Shown: positions 34,890 to 43,682, numbered from the stretch's first letter. The stretch: DNA of 64,000 nucleotides from UBA6186 sp050012295 (GCA_050012295.1 JBEKHL010000001.1:1-64000), one strand, 5' to 3'. Translations and numbers: made by a program. The notes: generated from the sequence alone by a model not told the origin.

Positions 34890-37115
34890 ATGATGGAAGC
34901 ATGTATATCAACAGTAAGTCCACCGGAACTTGAAGCGACGCCTCCTGTTAGGTTAACGGTTTGCGATACTCCAGATGTTTATGAGTCATTTGAATCTGAA
35001 TTTGTAAGTCTTGTTGATACTTTTGGTTCTAGGGTTGATTTTTCTAAAGAAGTATCAAAGTGTTTTATATATAGAAGACTTGATTCGTTGGCTAGATTAC
35101 TAGAATTAGATGGAAATTGTACAGCCGTTGGTTTGTGTAATGGACGTATTTGTATTGGATTAAATCAATCAAAAGATGAAAAACCTGATGTACTGCAACG
35201 ACGCTATACAGTCATTGAAGAAGTTATGGAATACTTTAGTAAAGTTGCGTTGTTGGCAAAAAAACTACCTAAAAGCCAGAAATTAGACTTAACTTGCCAA
35301 AAAGATTTAAATAGAACTGAGATTTTGAAAAAATTGTTCTCTGTAGGAAGGTTTAGAAAAAGAGGATCAGAATCAGGCATCAAAAGTGTGTTCTTGAATG
35401 ATGAAGATTATGTCAAAGTTATTGAATTAATGCTGTCTGGTGAAATTTTTGATTTACATAAATGTAGTAAATTTTATGATGAAAATTTTGCTTCAATAGG
35501 CTTACCAACTGTGACTGTTCTATGTAAAAGACTTTATAATGATTTTATTAGACTAGAAGAAGACATAATAGAATTTAATAATATAACTAGTTCAACAATT
35601 ACAGAAAAAGAAAAGCTATTATTACCACTTTCAGAAAACCAATACGTAATTTTAAAGGAACAAGTAGGAATCGATAGCCATGCAGAAATGCAAGTTATAT
35701 TGCATTTCTTAACAGAGGAAGAAAAACTTATACAATCATCCGAAGTACAATTGTCTAGCTCTTTCAATTCTTATTTTATAGGAATATCTAAGCTTTGTTG
35801 TTTAAAATGCCATGCACATATAAAAATAATAAATAACATTAGACAAATATCTGGTAGAAAAGGTTTCTTTTTATGTAAAGGTTGGCATGATAAAAGTCCT
35901 GATGAAAATAGTAGTAAAGATAAAGAAGGTACTTCTGATAGTTCACAAATAATACCAGCACCCACATCTACATCATCAATCATGTTTTTAGCACCTCCTT
36001 CAACACCACCAAAAACAAGAGGCAAACCTAATAACAAACCTAAAGCCAAAGAAAGCCATCAAGACGACAGTTCAATGCCATCTAAAGCAAAAGGTATTTT
36101 AAGTGATTCTCAACTAGAAACAATTAGCAAAATCTATGCTGGCACAATGGCACAACTAACTGAAACAACAATAAATAAAGATATAAAAATAGTCGAAACA
36201 GCTACCACAGTAAGCGAATATATAAAAAAATTTGTAAAAGCTATTACACACTATGCAACCAAAACTCAAGCTAACTATTATGCTGATAGATCTCCTATAT
36301 CCCCTGATAGTACAGAGCTGGTTGATAATACATTATTTGATACTTTTTGTAGAATGGTAGGGGAATGGAACGATAGTTTGTATAATATGGGTGGTTTTAT
36401 ACTAGCCAGTCAACAACCAATAAACAAAACCCAGATGGAACAACGTAGTAATTTCCTACAGTGTCTTTGTTCAATGAGTAGTTTTAAAACGCTTTTTTTA
36501 AGTTTAGATGATATTTGCAGTGAATTAAGAGCTAATGAAGGTGTAATAACTGATACGTTTTTACAAAAAATAGATGATAGCGGTGAGGAAGAAGCTAGAG
36601 ATGAAGAAGACGTTCGTCAAAGTAAGAGTGCCGTTATTGTATGGGCATGTAATCAGTTTTTATCAGACCTCAAATATATGGAACAACAGCATGAGATAGA
36701 AATAGCAAATTTTAATGACATGGTTATGAGTATTTTTGAAATACCATTGTTCAATTCTCTACCTAAGAAAAACAGCATAATAATAACATTACGAAAGTTA
36801 TTAGAAAGAGGAGAACATGATAAAAACTTTTCTCCAACAACCAGCTCTTGCTCAATAAGTCCTGTTCCAACAAGTTGTAGTAGTCAACAAACATCATCTA
36901 CAAATTATCGTAGATTTAAACCAGAATTAATGTTTACTGCCGCCACCCCTGATAATAGCCCTAGTGTTAGACCAAAACAACTTCAATTTGATCCTCAAGA
37001 AGTAGATTGTGACGCAGAAATTGAAAAATTACAGCAACAAATTGCACAGTTACGGATTGCAAAGTTACGTATGTTGCAGCAAAATACTTCCTCAGAAATA
37101 AAACAAGAGGGGTAA
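34890..37115 (+). CDS. Large protein with an OTT_1508-like deaminase domain (putative effector)
   Basis: 741 residues. A cytidine-deaminase-like zinc core is visible: HAE at 264-266 in DSHAEMQVILHFL and CxxC at C304/C307 in YFIGISKLCCLKCHA, followed by a KGFFLCKGWHD stretch. A strand pair around TAVGLCNGRICIGLN (79-91) would be the first beta hairpin, separated from the HAE helix by a long helical insert (about 92-260). This arrangement matches the OTT_1508-like deaminase group described from Orientia and eukaryotes. Residues 335-410 are Ser/Pro/Lys-rich and disordered; 410-660 are helical and unrecognised; the C-terminus ends in a coiled coil (about 705-730). No signal peptide is visible. 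The substrate is unknown (free base, nucleotide or nucleic acid). An F-box gene follows 45 nt later, probably co-transcribed. Confidence 0.72.
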   Translation: MMEACISTVSPPELEATPPVRLTVCDTPDVYESFESEFVSLVDTFGSRVDFSKEVSKCFIYRRLDSLARLLELDGNCTAVGLCNGRICIGLNQSKDEKPDVLQRRYTVIEEVMEYFSKVALLAKKLPKSQKLDLTCQKDLNRTEILKKLFSVGRFRKRGSESGIKSVFLNDEDYVKVIELMLSGEIFDLHKCSKFYDENFASIGLPTVTVLCKRLYNDFIRLEEDIIEFNNITSSTITEKEKLLLPLSENQYVILKEQVGIDSHAEMQVILHFLTEEEKLIQSSEVQLSSSFNSYFIGISKLCCLKCHAHIKIINNIRQISGRKGFFLCKGWHDKSPDENSSKDKEGTSDSSQIIPAPTSTSSIMFLAPPSTPPKTRGKPNNKPKAKESHQDDSSMPSKAKGILSDSQLETISKIYAGTMAQLTETTINKDIKIVETATTVSEYIKKFVKAITHYATKTQANYYADRSPISPDSTELVDNTLFDTFCRMVGEWNDSLYNMGGFILASQQPINKTQMEQRSNFLQCLCSMSSFKTLFLSLDDICSELRANEGVITDTFLQKIDDSGEEEARDEEDVRQSKSAVIVWACNQFLSDLKYMEQQHEIEIANFNDMVMSIFEIPLFNSLPKKNSIIITLRKLLERGEHDKNFSPTTSSCSISPVPTSCSSQQTSSTNYRRFKPELMFTAATPDNSPSVRPKQLQFDPQEVDCDAEIEKLQQQIAQLRIAKLRMLQQNTSSEIKQEG

Positions 37116-37122
37116 CTAGAAG

Positions 37123-37153
37123 CCTCTCACAAACAGCTTATATAGAGAGGAGA
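37123..37153 (+). promoter_or_regulatory. Hairpin that could mask the ribosome binding site of the F-box gene
   Basis: CCTCTC (37123-37128) can pair with GAGAGG (37145-37150), which overlaps the Shine-Dalgarno AGGAGA (37148-37153) before the GTG start at 37161. The stem is short (6 bp), so translational control is only a possibility. Confidence 0.3.
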
Positions 37154-37160
37154 TAAAGAA

Positions 37161-37766
37161 GTGTTAGAAGATCTACCACATGAATTATTAATACAAATTT
37201 TGTCTTATAGTAAAAACATACCTGTTTTATTTTGTTTAAAGCAAGTTAGTAAAAAATTCTATAGACTGGTTACAAGTAGCATATCTATTATTGATTTGAG
37301 TAGCCTTGCTGATGCTTCTGAGGAATTAGATAAAATAATTGCATTAGTTGATTTTTCAGTTAATGCTTATAAAGCAGCATTAATTAATCGGCATGTATTT
37401 ACAGTAAACCAAGATAGTGTAATCAAGCTAGCAAGGCTGGCCAGTGGCAAAGAATTAGATATAATAATTGGGATGGCCAATTTTAATGCTACAACGATTG
37501 CCTCGATACTAGCCAATGCAAGGGTAGAAATAATAAGTAAAAGTAGCATAGCTAAATTAGCAAGATTGACCAATAGTGTTGATCAATTAAATAGAATAAT
37601 TAGGTTAATTGGGTTCGATAATACAGCAACTACTGAAGTACTGGCTAACGAAAATTTAGAGGTATCTATGCTAAACCAGTATAGTATACGTAGGTTGCAA
37701 CTGCTTACTAATAATTACCAAGAATGGCTACAAATTAGAAATAGCTGTAAATATTTAATAACTTAA
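37161..37766 (+). CDS. F-box protein with C-terminal helical repeats (putative effector)
   Basis: The 201-residue protein starts at GTG with GAGGAG about 8 nt upstream. Residues 3-42 fit an F-box: LEDLPHELLIQILSY, then an LFCLKQVSKKFYRLV segment, the pattern by which eukaryotic F-box proteins bind Skp1 in SCF ubiquitin ligases. It is followed by about three degenerate 43-46-residue repeats (47-84, 85-127, 128-173) of the form S-x-x-x-LARL...(E/Q)L(D/N)xII...F...LAN, ending in a partial fourth. Bacteria have no SCF system, so an F-box points to action inside a eukaryotic host, as for Legionella F-box effectors. The repeats would be the substrate-binding part. It is likely co-transcribed with the deaminase-like gene. 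Confidence 0.78.
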   Translation: MLEDLPHELLIQILSYSKNIPVLFCLKQVSKKFYRLVTSSISIIDLSSLADASEELDKIIALVDFSVNAYKAALINRHVFTVNQDSVIKLARLASGKELDIIIGMANFNATTIASILANARVEIISKSSIAKLARLTNSVDQLNRIIRLIGFDNTATTEVLANENLEVSMLNQYSIRRLQLLTNNYQEWLQIRNSCKYLIT

Positions 37767-37876
37767 ATATTTACATTCAGAACAGACCAAACATTAAACT
37801 AAAGTTTGCTTAAATTCAACAAGAACAACAATTACCCTAAATATAATATATAATATAAAAATAAAGGAACTATATT

Positions 37877-38347
37877 ATGTTTAAAAAAGCTGAATCATCA
37901 AAAAAACCCAACCAAAAACTTTTAATAGAAAAATTATCACAATATTTAGCCAGCACTTATTCACTCTATTTAAAAACCCAAAATTTTCATTGGAATGTTA
38001 CCGGCTCAGAATTTCTAGCTTTACATAGTTTTTTTGAAAAACAATATGATGAATTAGCCGAAGCAATCGATCTAATTGCTGAACAAATTAGAACTTTTGG
38101 GGTGTTTACTCCAGGAAGTTTCACAGAATTTTCTAAACTAAGTAAAATAAAAGATGCTATTGGTAAAAAAAATGCAAATAACATGCTTAAAGAATTGTTA
38201 ACAGATCACCTGTTAATTATAGACTTAACAAAAGAATTACTATCGATCGCCAAAGACTGTAACAATGATGTTACTCAGGATATGTTAATTAATAGATCCA
38301 AAGTTCACGAAAAAACTATATGGATGTTACGTAGCTTTTTAGGATAA
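37877..38347 (+). CDS. dps: Dps-family DNA-binding/ferritin-like protein
   Basis: Dodecameric mini-ferritin that oxidises and stores iron with hydrogen peroxide and protects DNA. The ferroxidase signature is visible: QNFHWNVTG (about 37-45), H-x-x-(F)E near ALHSFFEKQYDELAEAIDLIAEQI (about 50-75). The four-helix bundle fills the 156 residues. The N-terminus has several lysines (FKKAESSKKPNQK) that could contact DNA. AAAGGA precedes the ATG. It stands as a single gene between the F-box gene and the convergent hda operon. Confidence 0.93.
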   Translation: MFKKAESSKKPNQKLLIEKLSQYLASTYSLYLKTQNFHWNVTGSEFLALHSFFEKQYDELAEAIDLIAEQIRTFGVFTPGSFTEFSKLSKIKDAIGKKNANNMLKELLTDHLLIIDLTKELLSIAKDCNNDVTQDMLINRSKVHEKTIWMLRSFLG

Positions 38348-39058
38348 TCATAACCCCAACACTTCTTTAATAAAAGGTATAGTTAATTTACGCTTAGCTG
38401 CTAGTGAAGCATTATCTAAATTTTCCAAAATACTAAATAATTGTCCAGTGCTTCTAGATACTCTAGATAATAAAAAATTAGCTACAGGCTCGCTAAGTTG
38501 TAAACCTATTTGCTCGGCTCGCATAATTAATGCTGTTATTTTTTCTTGCTCGTTTAATCCTTGTAAACAATACGTAATTCCCCAAGCCATTCTAGATTTA
38601 AGATCTGGTAACTGTAATTTTAAACTATTAGGAACGCATCTTGCCGCAACAATTAATTTATGCTGCTTAGCTCGTATATTATTAAATAAATAAAATAGTT
38701 TTTCTTCGAATCTACTATTTTCTACTAAATGTAGATCATCTAAACATAATAATGATAAATTTTCTAATCCATCAAAAAAATCAATATTGATTTTATTAGT
38801 ATTAACTAACAAATTGCTTAATGATATATAAATTGCTGGAATGTTTTTTTCTAAAGCCGAGCTACAACATGCTTGCAATAAATGGGTTTTACCTACTTCT
38901 TTCCCACCCCATAAATAAAAAAACCCTTCTTGACTATTATCAAGATCTACAAAATTTTTTAAAGCAAATAATAATTGTTGGTTATTTGTCGAAAAGAAAA
39001 AATTAGAAAAAGTCGTATTATCTAATAAATTAAATTCAAGTGGTAATTGAGCAATCAT
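38348..39058 (-). CDS. hda: DnaA regulatory inactivator Hda
   Basis: AAA+ protein that, bound to the DNA-loaded sliding clamp, stimulates ATP hydrolysis by DnaA and so prevents re-initiation. A clamp-binding motif of the QL(S/P)LxF type lies at the N-terminus (IAQLPLEFNL, 2-11). The Walker A is GGKEVGKTH (about 51-59), Walker B LLCLDDLH (about 104-111) and the arginine-finger region SRMAWG is present. At 236 residues it lacks DnaA domain IV, which separates Hda from DnaA. Last gene of the minus-strand operon rapZ-mrp-dcd-DUF2066-hda, 5 nt after DUF2066. Confidence 0.93.
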   Translation of the reverse strand: MIAQLPLEFNLLDNTTFSNFFFSTNNQQLLFALKNFVDLDNSQEGFFYLWGGKEVGKTHLLQACCSSALEKNIPAIYISLSNLLVNTNKINIDFFDGLENLSLLCLDDLHLVENSRFEEKLFYLFNNIRAKQHKLIVAARCVPNSLKLQLPDLKSRMAWGITYCLQGLNEQEKITALIMRAEQIGLQLSEPVANFLLSRVSRSTGQLFSILENLDNASLAAKRKLTIPFIKEVLGL

Positions 39059-39063
39059 AATTA

Positions 39064-40068
39064 TTACATCTGTAAAGTATACAACAAGACATTATGATCA
39101 ACAGAATTCTTACTATAACTTTCTTGTAAAATACCACTGCTGGCAATTGCATTTTTTATGAATTCTTTACCACCATTAGCTACCAGCTCAAATTCTACTT
39201 CTCCAGCTTGAAATTTAGTAGCCTGTAAACTCTTAATAAAAGATAAATTTTGCAAATAATTTTCAACTCTCACATAATCTTCTAAATTAATAACATTAGT
39301 AATTTTTATTACAACCACCTCTTTTTCTTTAGCAGTACAGCTACCAGCTGCATACCGCTTAATAAAACTTTCCATCATTTTATCTATTAAAAGATTAGCT
39401 TGCGCTGCAAAATCCACGCCTTCCGTTTTTAATTGCCAATCACTAGTAAAAGACCTCCAAAAATGCGATCCATTCTCTTCTGGTTTATATTCTACAAATA
39501 TTATTTCATCTACCGAATAACGCTTAGATGCTTGTTTAATTAACATGATTAATTGCTGTTCATCATCTGTTATTTGTTGTAATGCTTCTAAGTCGATCAT
39601 ATCAAACATAGGATACATGACAGACAAACCATTTAATTTTGCTAAAGATAGAATTTGTTGTAGTAATTCTTGATTATGATTTATTTCCGGTGATTTAGAC
39701 CATATAATAGTTAGTGGTCGATATTCCCCTAAAAATTTATAGTTGCTATCAATTAAAGCTTGACTAACAATTTTTTGATCAAAAGATATTTTTAAGATTA
39801 TTTGATCCCCAACAACGTCATTATTATAAGAATACTTACTTAAATATTTCTCAACATTTTTTATATCCAAAGTATTAACTTTACCAGTAATTTTTTGTAA
39901 CACCTCAGAAAGCGCTTGTTCGGTTAATTTTTTTCTTTGTGCCTCGTCCAGCTCTCTTGATGATACTTTAATATCTGCACTATATAAGTCTTCCTTAATT
40001 AAAGCATTAGCAGTTCCAACAACCCAAAAAACCAAATATAACATTAACACCAAATATGTTTTTTTCAT
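39064..40068 (-). CDS. DUF2066 domain-containing secreted protein
   Basis: 334 residues with a signal peptide (1-22, ending TANA). The N-terminal part (about 25-130: DLYSADIKVSSRELDEAQRKKL and LSEVLQKITGK) is the DUF2066 signature. The remainder is not characterised. Its family is typically found in gammaproteobacteria next to hda, as here. It is periplasmic or envelope-associated and the biochemical role is unknown. Spacings of 3 nt to dcd and 5 nt to hda indicate an operon. Confidence 0.85.
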   Translation of the reverse strand: MKKTYLVLMLYLVFWVVGTANALIKEDLYSADIKVSSRELDEAQRKKLTEQALSEVLQKITGKVNTLDIKNVEKYLSKYSYNNDVVGDQIILKISFDQKIVSQALIDSNYKFLGEYRPLTIIWSKSPEINHNQELLQQILSLAKLNGLSVMYPMFDMIDLEALQQITDDEQQLIMLIKQASKRYSVDEIIFVEYKPEENGSHFWRSFTSDWQLKTEGVDFAAQANLLIDKMMESFIKRYAAGSCTAKEKEVVVIKITNVINLEDYVRVENYLQNLSFIKSLQATKFQAGEVEFELVANGGKEFIKNAIASSGILQESYSKNSVDHNVLLYTLQM

Positions 40069-40071
40069 AGA

Positions 40072-40641
40072 TTACTCAAATACTTTTGGTAAAGTAACTC
40101 CTGTTTGACCTTGATATTTACCTTGACGATCTGCATAAGAAACCTCGCATCCATCATTAGGATCCGCCCCTAAAAATAATACTTGAGCCACCCCCTCGTT
40201 AGCATAAATTTTAGCAGGCAATGGGGTAGTATTAGAAAATTCTAATGTTACGTGCCCCTCCCATTCTGGCTCTAACGGCGTAACATTTACTATAATTCCA
40301 CAACGAGCATAAGTTGATTTACCTAAACAAATTGTTAGTACATTTCTTGGTATTTTAAAATATTCTATTGTATGTGCTAACACAAAAGAATTTGGCGGTA
40401 TAATACAAACATCAGATTTAAGATCTACAAAACTTGTTGGATCAAATTTTTTTGGATCAACAATGGCAGTATTGATATTAGTAAAAATTTTAAATTCATT
40501 AGCGCAACGAACATCGTAACCGTAACTAGACACACCATAAGATATTACTTTACCAGAATTAACTTGCTTTTCACAAAATGGTGAAATCATACCATATTCT
40601 AGTGACATTTGCTTAATCCAACGATCTGATTTAATACCCAT
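40072..40641 (-). CDS. dcd: dCTP deaminase
   Basis: Deaminates dCTP to dUTP, the main route to dTMP in gammaproteobacteria; Dut, also encoded in this window, then acts on the product. The dUTPase-like fold is seen with SYGYDVRCANEFKIF, the RNVLTICLGKSTYARCG block carrying the catalytic Ser/Arg region, and TPLEPEWEGHVTLEFSN with the catalytic Glu. The C-terminal YADRQGKYQGQTGV is conserved. The 189 residues are complete. It lies 14 nt after mrp. Confidence 0.97.
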   Translation of the reverse strand: MGIKSDRWIKQMSLEYGMISPFCEKQVNSGKVISYGVSSYGYDVRCANEFKIFTNINTAIVDPKKFDPTSFVDLKSDVCIIPPNSFVLAHTIEYFKIPRNVLTICLGKSTYARCGIIVNVTPLEPEWEGHVTLEFSNTTPLPAKIYANEGVAQVLFLGADPNDGCEVSYADRQGKYQGQTGVTLPKVFE

Positions 40642-40655
40642 CTATCTAACTCCTA

Positions 40656-41792
40656 TCATGATTCTATAACAATTTGGGAACGATCCAATTTTAAATCTAC
40701 CGACAACTTGGATAACTGTGCTGCCATACTAGTTGCAATGTTATGGTAAATCTTACTAATACTACTATCTGGGAAAGCCAATACTGTTGGCATCCCTAAA
40801 TCTGCTTGCCGACGAATACTTAAATCTAACGGTATATTACCCAATAATCGCACATCATATTTATTTGCCATATTACTTCCCCCATCTGTACCAAAAATAT
40901 CATGCTTATGGTTACAATTAGCACAAACAAAAAAGCTCATGTTTTCAACTACTCCTAAAATAGGAATTTGCAATTTTTGCAACATAACTAAGGCTTTTTG
41001 TGCATCCAGTAAAGCAACTACCTGCGGAGTAGTAACTATTACAGCACCACTCACTGGAATTTTTTGAGCTAAAGTTAATTGAATATCTCCTGTACCTGGT
41101 GGTAAATCAACAATTAAATAATCTAGTTCTGGCCAAATAGTATCGTGTAATAATTGTAATAAACCACCGCTTACCATCGGACCACGCCAGACCACTGGTG
41201 ATTCTGGCTCTAATAAATGTCCAATAGAAATACAATACAATCCATAAACATGATGTGGTTGTAATTTATTATTAACAATAGTAGCTTGATCTGGACAACC
41301 TAACATATGTGGTAAACTAGGGCCATATAGATCTGCGTCTAAAATACCAACTCTTGCTCCTTGTGCTTTTAACGCTAATGCCAAATTTACAGAAACTGTA
41401 GATTTTCCAACCCCACCTTTACCAGATCCTATAGCAATAATATTTTTAATATTAGGAATTTTTTCTACATTTTCTTTATAAGCATGAGTTAATATTTTAT
41501 TATAACAATTAATTTCTAAACTTAACTTTATTCCAACTTCTTTTGCTAAACTAGTAACTATTGGCTCCAAAACTACTCTTAACTTCTTAGAAAGTTCTAA
41601 CGAATATTTACCTAATAAAAAATTATATTGCAAATTTAAAATTACTTGACTGTTATTTATAATTAATTCTTTAATACAATTAGCAGTTATTAAATCTACA
41701 TCTAAATACGGATCTTTATACTTAGCTAAAGCCTCGTAAATTTTAGATTTTAACACTTCAGTTTTTAAGATTTTTGATTTGTGTTGTTTCAA
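40656..41792 (-). CDS. mrp: Iron-sulfur cluster carrier ATPase Mrp/ApbC
   Basis: P-loop NTPase of the Mrp/NBP35 group that binds and transfers 4Fe-4S clusters. An N-terminal MIP18-like domain (about 10-105) precedes the deviant Walker A GSGKGGVGKST (about 123-133). The cluster-binding CANC is visible in NMSFFVCANCNHKHDIFG (about 290-305), and the Walker B-like LIVDLPPGTGD is present. The 378 residues are full length. It lies in a tight operon between rapZ (11 nt) and dcd (14 nt). In other gammaproteobacteria it often neighbours metG, which is 6 kb away here. Confidence 0.95.
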   Translation of the reverse strand: MKQHKSKILKTEVLKSKIYEALAKYKDPYLDVDLITANCIKELIINNSQVILNLQYNFLLGKYSLELSKKLRVVLEPIVTSLAKEVGIKLSLEINCYNKILTHAYKENVEKIPNIKNIIAIGSGKGGVGKSTVSVNLALALKAQGARVGILDADLYGPSLPHMLGCPDQATIVNNKLQPHHVYGLYCISIGHLLEPESPVVWRGPMVSGGLLQLLHDTIWPELDYLIVDLPPGTGDIQLTLAQKIPVSGAVIVTTPQVVALLDAQKALVMLQKLQIPILGVVENMSFFVCANCNHKHDIFGTDGGSNMANKYDVRLLGNIPLDLSIRRQADLGMPTVLAFPDSSISKIYHNIATSMAAQLSKLSVDLKLDRSQIVIES

Positions 41793-41803
41793 TTTTAACC
41801 AAC

Positions 41804-42679
41804 CTATACAATACCCATTAACTCCCTATGCCTAACTTGTACATTCGCTAAATTTAAATTTGCCATTTTTAATTGTATAGCAATTTTTTCAGCTAAATAA
41901 ACTGATCTATGTCTACCTCCAGTACAACCTAACGCTACCGTTACATAACTACGATGATCTGCTTGAAAATGCGCTAACCATTCACTAAGAAATGCTCCCA
42001 AATTGTTACTCATTTGTTGTACTATAGTACGTTCCTCTAAAAACTTTATTACCTCACTATCTAACCCAGTTAATGGACGCAACTCTGTTTGCCAGTATGG
42101 ATTAGGTAAACATCTTAAATCAAATACAAAATCTGCATTTGGTGGCAAGCCATACTTAAACCCAAATGATTGTAATAATAAATGCAATTGTCCTTTTATT
42201 AAAGATTGTGAAACACGTTCCCTAATTAAATTATGTAACTCATGTTGCGATAAACTAGTAGTATCTACGGTAAAATTAGCTAAATTAGCAATTGTTAATA
42301 ACATATTACGTTCTTTAATTATTGCTTCTCGTAAAGTTACCTCTGCATCGCTACTAGTCAAGGGATGCTTACGCCTAGTATCACTAAATCGTTGTAATAA
42401 TATATTATCACTAGCATCTAAATAAATTATTTCTATTTTTTGATAAGAAGCTTTCAACTGATGCATGGCATTCTTTATACCTGCTAAATCTAATTGTAAA
42501 TTTCTAGCATCGATGCTTACTGCCGCTTTACAATGAACTTTACCTATTGTTTGTTCTAACAAAGGTAACAGGGCTATTGGCAAATTATCAATACAAAAAA
42601 ACCCTAAATCTTCAAGAGCATGTAATACAACTGTTTTGCCAGAGCCAGATCGCCCACTAACAATTATTAATTGTTGCAT
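41804..42679 (-). CDS. rapZ: RNase adapter protein RapZ
   Basis: Nucleotide- and RNA-binding regulator that in E. coli steers RNase E to the GlmZ small RNA and so controls glucosamine-6-phosphate synthesis. Walker A GRSGSGKT (8-15) opens the N-terminal kinase-like domain. The C-terminal domain carries the conserved DLRCLPNPYW (about 187-196) and LGCTGGRHRSVYLAE (about 249-263). At 291 residues it is complete. It appears to be the first gene of the five-gene minus-strand operon. Whether GlmY/GlmZ-like RNAs exist in this organism cannot be seen here. Confidence 0.95.
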   Translation of the reverse strand: MQQLIIVSGRSGSGKTVVLHALEDLGFFCIDNLPIALLPLLEQTIGKVHCKAAVSIDARNLQLDLAGIKNAMHQLKASYQKIEIIYLDASDNILLQRFSDTRRKHPLTSSDAEVTLREAIIKERNMLLTIANLANFTVDTTSLSQHELHNLIRERVSQSLIKGQLHLLLQSFGFKYGLPPNADFVFDLRCLPNPYWQTELRPLTGLDSEVIKFLEERTIVQQMSNNLGAFLSEWLAHFQADHRSYVTVALGCTGGRHRSVYLAEKIAIQLKMANLNLANVQVRHRELMGIV

Positions 42680-42761
42680 AATTTTAAGTTAACCTTAAAT
42701 TAATCAACTTATATTATGTACTTTTTACAGAAAAATTTATATAAATTTATAGATCGTTATG

Positions 42762-42902
42762 TTAGTTGGATTGTAAAAATCTTTTTGGCATAGGTGGGAT
42801 CGGCAATTTATCACAAACTACATTCCAATATGCCCAAGAACGTGGATCCATAACTACTGGTGGAGCATTTTCCAATGCCTCAGCAAAATCTTTATTAGTC
42901 AA
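42762..42902 (-). pseudogene. Fragment of an unrecognised protein (C-terminal part)
   Basis: An open frame on the minus strand ends at 42762 and reads through DFAEALENAPPVVMDPRSW, then AYWNVVCDKLPIPPMP, with protein-like composition and no nearby ATG with ribosome binding site. The first possible initiator is a TTG at 42902. It looks like the tail of a longer protein whose 5' part is gone, though a 46-residue peptide is possible. I do not recognise the family. It abuts an antitoxin-tail relic on the plus strand. Confidence 0.5.
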
Positions 42903-42963
42903 GCAGTAGCTGTTACTCCTATGCAAAAAAAGGTTTCTTCGTTATTATGGGTGAAGAGGTTTT
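42903..42963 (+). pseudogene. Relic of an antitoxin C-terminus (repeat of the tail at 44094)
   Basis: The 32 bases at about 42906-42937 closely match the 3' end of the antitoxin fragment at 44096-44127, differing at only a few positions. In the same frame both read A(V/I)TP(M/I)QKKVS. Nothing of the rest of the gene is left here. It marks one flank of the small membrane protein/ankyrin gene pair. Confidence 0.5.
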
Positions 42964-42966
42964 AAA

Positions 42967-43176
42967 ATGACATCTGAAACTAACTATAAGTCAAAATTTG
43001 AAATTATTGTTAAATGGGTTTCTATTACTTTCATTTCTTGCACGCTGATTTTCGTTATAGGTACTCTCTTATTTACTTGGAAATTTACCCCGTTTATCAA
43101 AATAGATGATAACGGGATAGAAATATTAAATGGTGCTGTATCCATCAAAGATGGCGAATACTCCCGTAAGAAATAA
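42967..43176 (+). CDS. Small single-pass membrane protein
   Basis: 69 residues. A polar N-terminus (MTSETNYKSKFE) is followed by a transmembrane helix (about 15-38, ISITFISCTLIFVIGTLL-like) and a short soluble C-terminus ending in a basic SRKK. GAGG lies about 8 nt before the ATG. No family is recognised. It is followed 17 nt later by an ankyrin gene and may be co-transcribed with it. Both lie between two antitoxin relics, as though inserted or rearranged. Confidence 0.6.
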   Translation: MTSETNYKSKFEIIVKWVSITFISCTLIFVIGTLLFTWKFTPFIKIDDNGIEILNGAVSIKDGEYSRKK

Positions 43177-43193
43177 AGCCTGGGAACAATTTT

Positions 43194-43682
43194 ATGTTCA
43201 GATCCAATAAAACATCTCAAAAAACGCTTCTTTTAGCGTTTAATAACCAAAAGCGTTATTCTTCTTTTGGCTTTAAAACCTTATGGGAACACACACAAAA
43301 ACCAGATTTGAACCGTAGCCTTGTTCAAAGGATTATAAAAAATTCAGATAGAGTTGTCGCAATACGCTTATCCCCTAAAGGGAACCAAAGAACTACTCCA
43401 TTACATGTGGCAGTTATAGCAGGAGATAGCAAGGCTGTTAAACTATTGATAGCTGAAGGCAACGAGGATCCAACCCAAAAAGACAAATGTGAGATTTCAC
43501 CTCTAGATTTAGCATTGGCAATTAACGAAGAGGATGTTATCAATGCAATTGATCCTAATAGACAATACCAATCTAAGTACTCTACGCTTTCTTCAGAAAA
43601 GTACATAATTTATGATTTAAACTTAGATTCTAGTTTGGAAGAAATTGAAACAACATCCAACAAACCAAAGTTACCAAATTAA
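43194..43682 (+). CDS. Short ankyrin-repeat protein
   Basis: 162 residues. Residues about 65-115 hold one good ankyrin repeat (TPLHVAVIAGDSKAVKLLIAEG) and the start of a second (SPLDLALAINEEDVINAI). The N-terminal 60 residues are basic and polar, and the C-terminal 40 are acidic and Ser/Glu-rich. With fewer than two full repeats it could be a remnant of a larger ankyrin protein or a small adaptor. A weak GGGA precedes the ATG. It lies just after the small membrane protein. Confidence 0.68.
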   Translation: MFRSNKTSQKTLLLAFNNQKRYSSFGFKTLWEHTQKPDLNRSLVQRIIKNSDRVVAIRLSPKGNQRTTPLHVAVIAGDSKAVKLLIAEGNEDPTQKDKCEISPLDLALAINEEDVINAIDPNRQYQSKYSTLSSEKYIIYDLNLDSSLEEIETTSNKPKLPN

